A DNA stretch of 56,427 nucleotides, from the NCBI GenBank assembly GCA_030835085.1, contig JAUQWQ010000183.1, forward strand, positions 1-56,427. Direction: 5' to 3'. This DNA comes from Ignavibacteria bacterium. Its GTDB lineage: Bacteria; Bacteroidota; Ignavibacteria; Tepidaquicellales; OLB5. Below, one piece after another: positions 54,692 to 56,427 of the stretch; positions within the stretch are counted from its first letter, which is position 1; every line of letters begins with the position of its first letter. The position numbers and the translations under genes are program-made. The notes beneath the pieces were generated by a model. That model ran no database searches, was not told the DNA's origin, and worked only from the letters and a program-made list of their open reading frames with translations.

Positions 54692-56427
54692 TTGGATTTT
54701 AATAATTTAAATACTCCATTCAGCAGCATAACGGCAGAACACGGGTCATTTGACCTTCCTTCGGATTATCACTCCGTACTGCTTGAGCTTAAAAAGATGG
54801 ATAAAACTGACCTTCACGTATTTTTAAAAAAAGTACTTGATGTAGTAGCCAATTCCCTTGAAATAGAAAGAGTTTCTATCTGGTTCTTCAACGAGGGCCG
54901 AACTTCCATTTACTGCGACTATCTTTACTTAAAAAAATTCGGAGAATTTGCCGGCGAAACAACACTTTCGGTAACCGATTATCCGAAATATTTTAATGCT
55001 ATTGAATCGAGGCTATATATTGCAGCTGATAATGCCCAGACAGATCCGTTAACACTGGAATTAGCAGAAAATTATTTAAAACCGCGCGGAATATATTCAA
55101 TGATGGATATACCAATTTATCTTAGCGGTGAAATTATAGGTATAATATGCCATGAAGAGCAGGATAAGATAAGGAAATGGAAACGGGATGAAATAGATTT
55201 TACTACCGCGATATCTACCCTTGTATCAACATCAATTGAAATAGATTTCAGCAAGAAAAAAGAGCGTGATTTTCATGAAAGCCAGCGTTTCCTTTCGACC
55301 TTGATCAGCAACCTTCCCGGTTATGTATACAGGGTCAATAAAGAAGGTGATCAATGGTCAATACAGTATATCAGTGAGGGTGTTTATGACCTTACTGGTC
55401 ATAAACCGGATGAGCTAATCAAGAACAAGGTTCTTTATTATGCAATGATGGTAAACGAATCTGATAAAGCCCGGGGTAGAGAGATAATTTCAAAAGCGCT
55501 TGCAGGCAAAAAACCATACCAGATAAACTACAGGATTAGTACTGCTGAAGGAAAAATCAAATGGGTGTGGGAGCAGGGCCGCGGAGTTTATAATGATAAT
55601 GATGAACTTGAAGCCACCGAAGGTTTTGTTACTGATATAACAGAGAAAAAACTTTTTGAAGAGGAAATTTTAAAAAAGAATAATGAACTTTCCGCAATTT
55701 ATCATTTCGGTAAAACCCTCAGCAGGCTGGCTGAACCCGCTGTATTACTGAACGATATCGGGAATATGCTTCTCAAACTTTTTGCAAAAGAAAACATTTA
55801 TGTGGCTCTTTATAATGAAAATGATAACACAATTACATACCCGTTCTACTATTCAGTTAATGACCGGAAAGAAATCGAAAGCCGTCCTTACGGAAAGGAT
55901 TTTACAGAGTTCATTATAAGATCAAAAAAAGGGATAATACTGAATGAAAACCTTCTGCACACCCTTAAATTAATGGGTATATCTCATGAAGAGAATGAAG
56001 CAAAATCTTTAATTGCAGTTCCAATGATAGCCGGTGAGAAAGTGCTTGGCGTTATTACAATCCAGGATTACACCAGTGAAAATTCATTTACTCAAAGCCA
56101 GCTTGAGCTGTTAACAACTATCGGTTCCCAGGCGGCAATAGCTCTGGAAAACTCCTATTTATATTCCGAAGTAACCAAATCACTGCAGGAAAAAGAAATG
56201 CTGCTTCAGGAAGTACATCACAGGGTAAAAAATAACCTGCAGGTTATGTCAAGCCTGATAAAACTGCAATCACGGTATATTAAAGATGAAAAAATGCTTG
56301 AAATACTGAAAGAAACCGGCGGCAGGATACAATCAATGGCTATTGTGCATACCAAAATATATAATTCAAAAGATTATGAATTTATCCATTTCGGTGAATA
56401 TACCCGTAACCTGATAGAGAATTTCCA
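54692..56427 (+). CDS. sensor histidine kinase, GAF-PAS-GAF-HisKA_2 (cut by window edge)
   Basis: A frame of about 578 residues open to the end of the window, with no membrane helix. Order: a GAF domain (about 25-185, VFLKKVLDVVANSLEIERVSI), a PAS domain (about 205-325, FLSTLISNLPGYVYRV to EGFVTDITEKK), a second GAF domain (about 340-490, ending IGSQAAIALENSYLY), then the HisKA_2 phosphoacceptor EVHHRVKNNLQVMSSLIKLQ with the His pair at 509-510. The ATPase part lies beyond the edge. HisKA_2 kinases are soluble or light/redox-type sensors. The start is TTG 54692; an in-frame ATG at 54797 is the alternative. Confidence 0.88.
   Translation, partial: MDFNNLNTPFSSITAEHGSFDLPSDYHSVLLELKKMDKTDLHVFLKKVLDVVANSLEIERVSIWFFNEGRTSIYCDYLYLKKFGEFAGETTLSVTDYPKYFNAIESRLYIAADNAQTDPLTLELAENYLKPRGIYSMMDIPIYLSGEIIGIICHEEQDKIRKWKRDEIDFTTAISTLVSTSIEIDFSKKKERDFHESQRFLSTLISNLPGYVYRVNKEGDQWSIQYISEGVYDLTGHKPDELIKNKVLYYAMMVNESDKARGREIISKALAGKKPYQINYRISTAEGKIKWVWEQGRGVYNDNDELEATEGFVTDITEKKLFEEEILKKNNELSAIYHFGKTLSRLAEPAVLLNDIGNMLLKLFAKENIYVALYNENDNTITYPFYYSVNDRKEIESRPYGKDFTEFIIRSKKGIILNENLLHTLKLMGISHEENEAKSLIAVPMIAGEKVLGVITIQDYTSENSFTQSQLELLTTIGSQAAIALENSYLYSEVTKSLQEKEMLLQEVHHRVKNNLQVMSSLIKLQSRYIKDEKMLEILKETGGRIQSMAIVHTKIYNSKDYEFIHFGEYTRNLIENF

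Overview
The window looks like chromosomal DNA from an AT-rich member of the FCB group, most likely an Ignavibacteria-type lineage in the Bacteroidota/Chlorobi branch. This is inference, not a database result. The support is four proteins ending in full type IX secretion (T9SS) sorting domains introduced by a Y/FPNPFNP motif, a bacillithiol deacetylase, TAnnTTTG promoter elements of Bacteroidota type, weak or absent Shine-Dalgarno sequences, and many TTG start codons. I see no tRNA, rRNA, CRISPR array, transposase, integrase or prophage gene. The content is mostly housekeeping, with accessory secreted proteins in between.

Layout. 1-9411 (minus strand): CPBP protease and cdsA, then a tight run pyrC, FAH-family hydrolase, DUF2723 membrane protein, ParA-like ATPase, valS, and a secreted protein cut by the window edge. 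9600-18004 (plus): a beta-barrel protein and a lipoprotein ending in a strong terminator, then mazG, dacB, uvrB, a GT39-like membrane glycosyltransferase and a DUF192 lipoprotein. 18017-21154 (minus): a compact envelope thiol/redox cluster (DUF1573, rhodanese, MauE/DoxX, DUF1573, nitrilase), divergent from bshB1. 21328-26211 (plus): bshB1, a CHASE3-PAS sensor without an output domain, YbaB, recR, a methyltransferase and two lipoproteins. 26229-28455 (minus): a T9SS cargo protein followed in frame by an orphan sorting-domain ORF, and a TrmB-type regulator with a perfect palindrome at its start. 28456-29010 is a non-coding AT-rich gap holding further inverted repeats. 29011-30435 is an unrecognised AT-rich gene facing a large S8 protease (30439-33249).

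33352-41396 (minus) is a thiamine operon under a TPP riboswitch with a transcription terminator: thiC, secreted cupin, thiO, thiS, thiG, small secreted protein, TenI-like protein, thiE, thiD and arfB. The cupin gene sits between inverted copies of a short repeat, as if inserted. 41445-43691 (minus) holds pgsA, HU, ruvX and an AlbA/Schlafen-domain regulator. 43928-49159 (plus) holds three M16 peptidase-family genes, two with the zinc motif and the third with only the complementary Arg/Tyr pair, followed by a MoxR ATPase. The end of the window has a lipoprotein, two T9SS proteins, an M61 peptidase with a PDZ domain, a YggX-like protein and the first part of a GAF-PAS-GAF-HisKA_2 sensor kinase that runs off the edge.

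No unmistakably new defence or mobile system is visible. The observations most worth following up are the CGC-motif redox cluster beside bshB1, the zinc-motif and Arg/Tyr split among the three M16 proteins, the amber stop between two sorting domains, the palindromes around the TrmB regulator, and the repeat-bracketed cupin in the thiamine operon.
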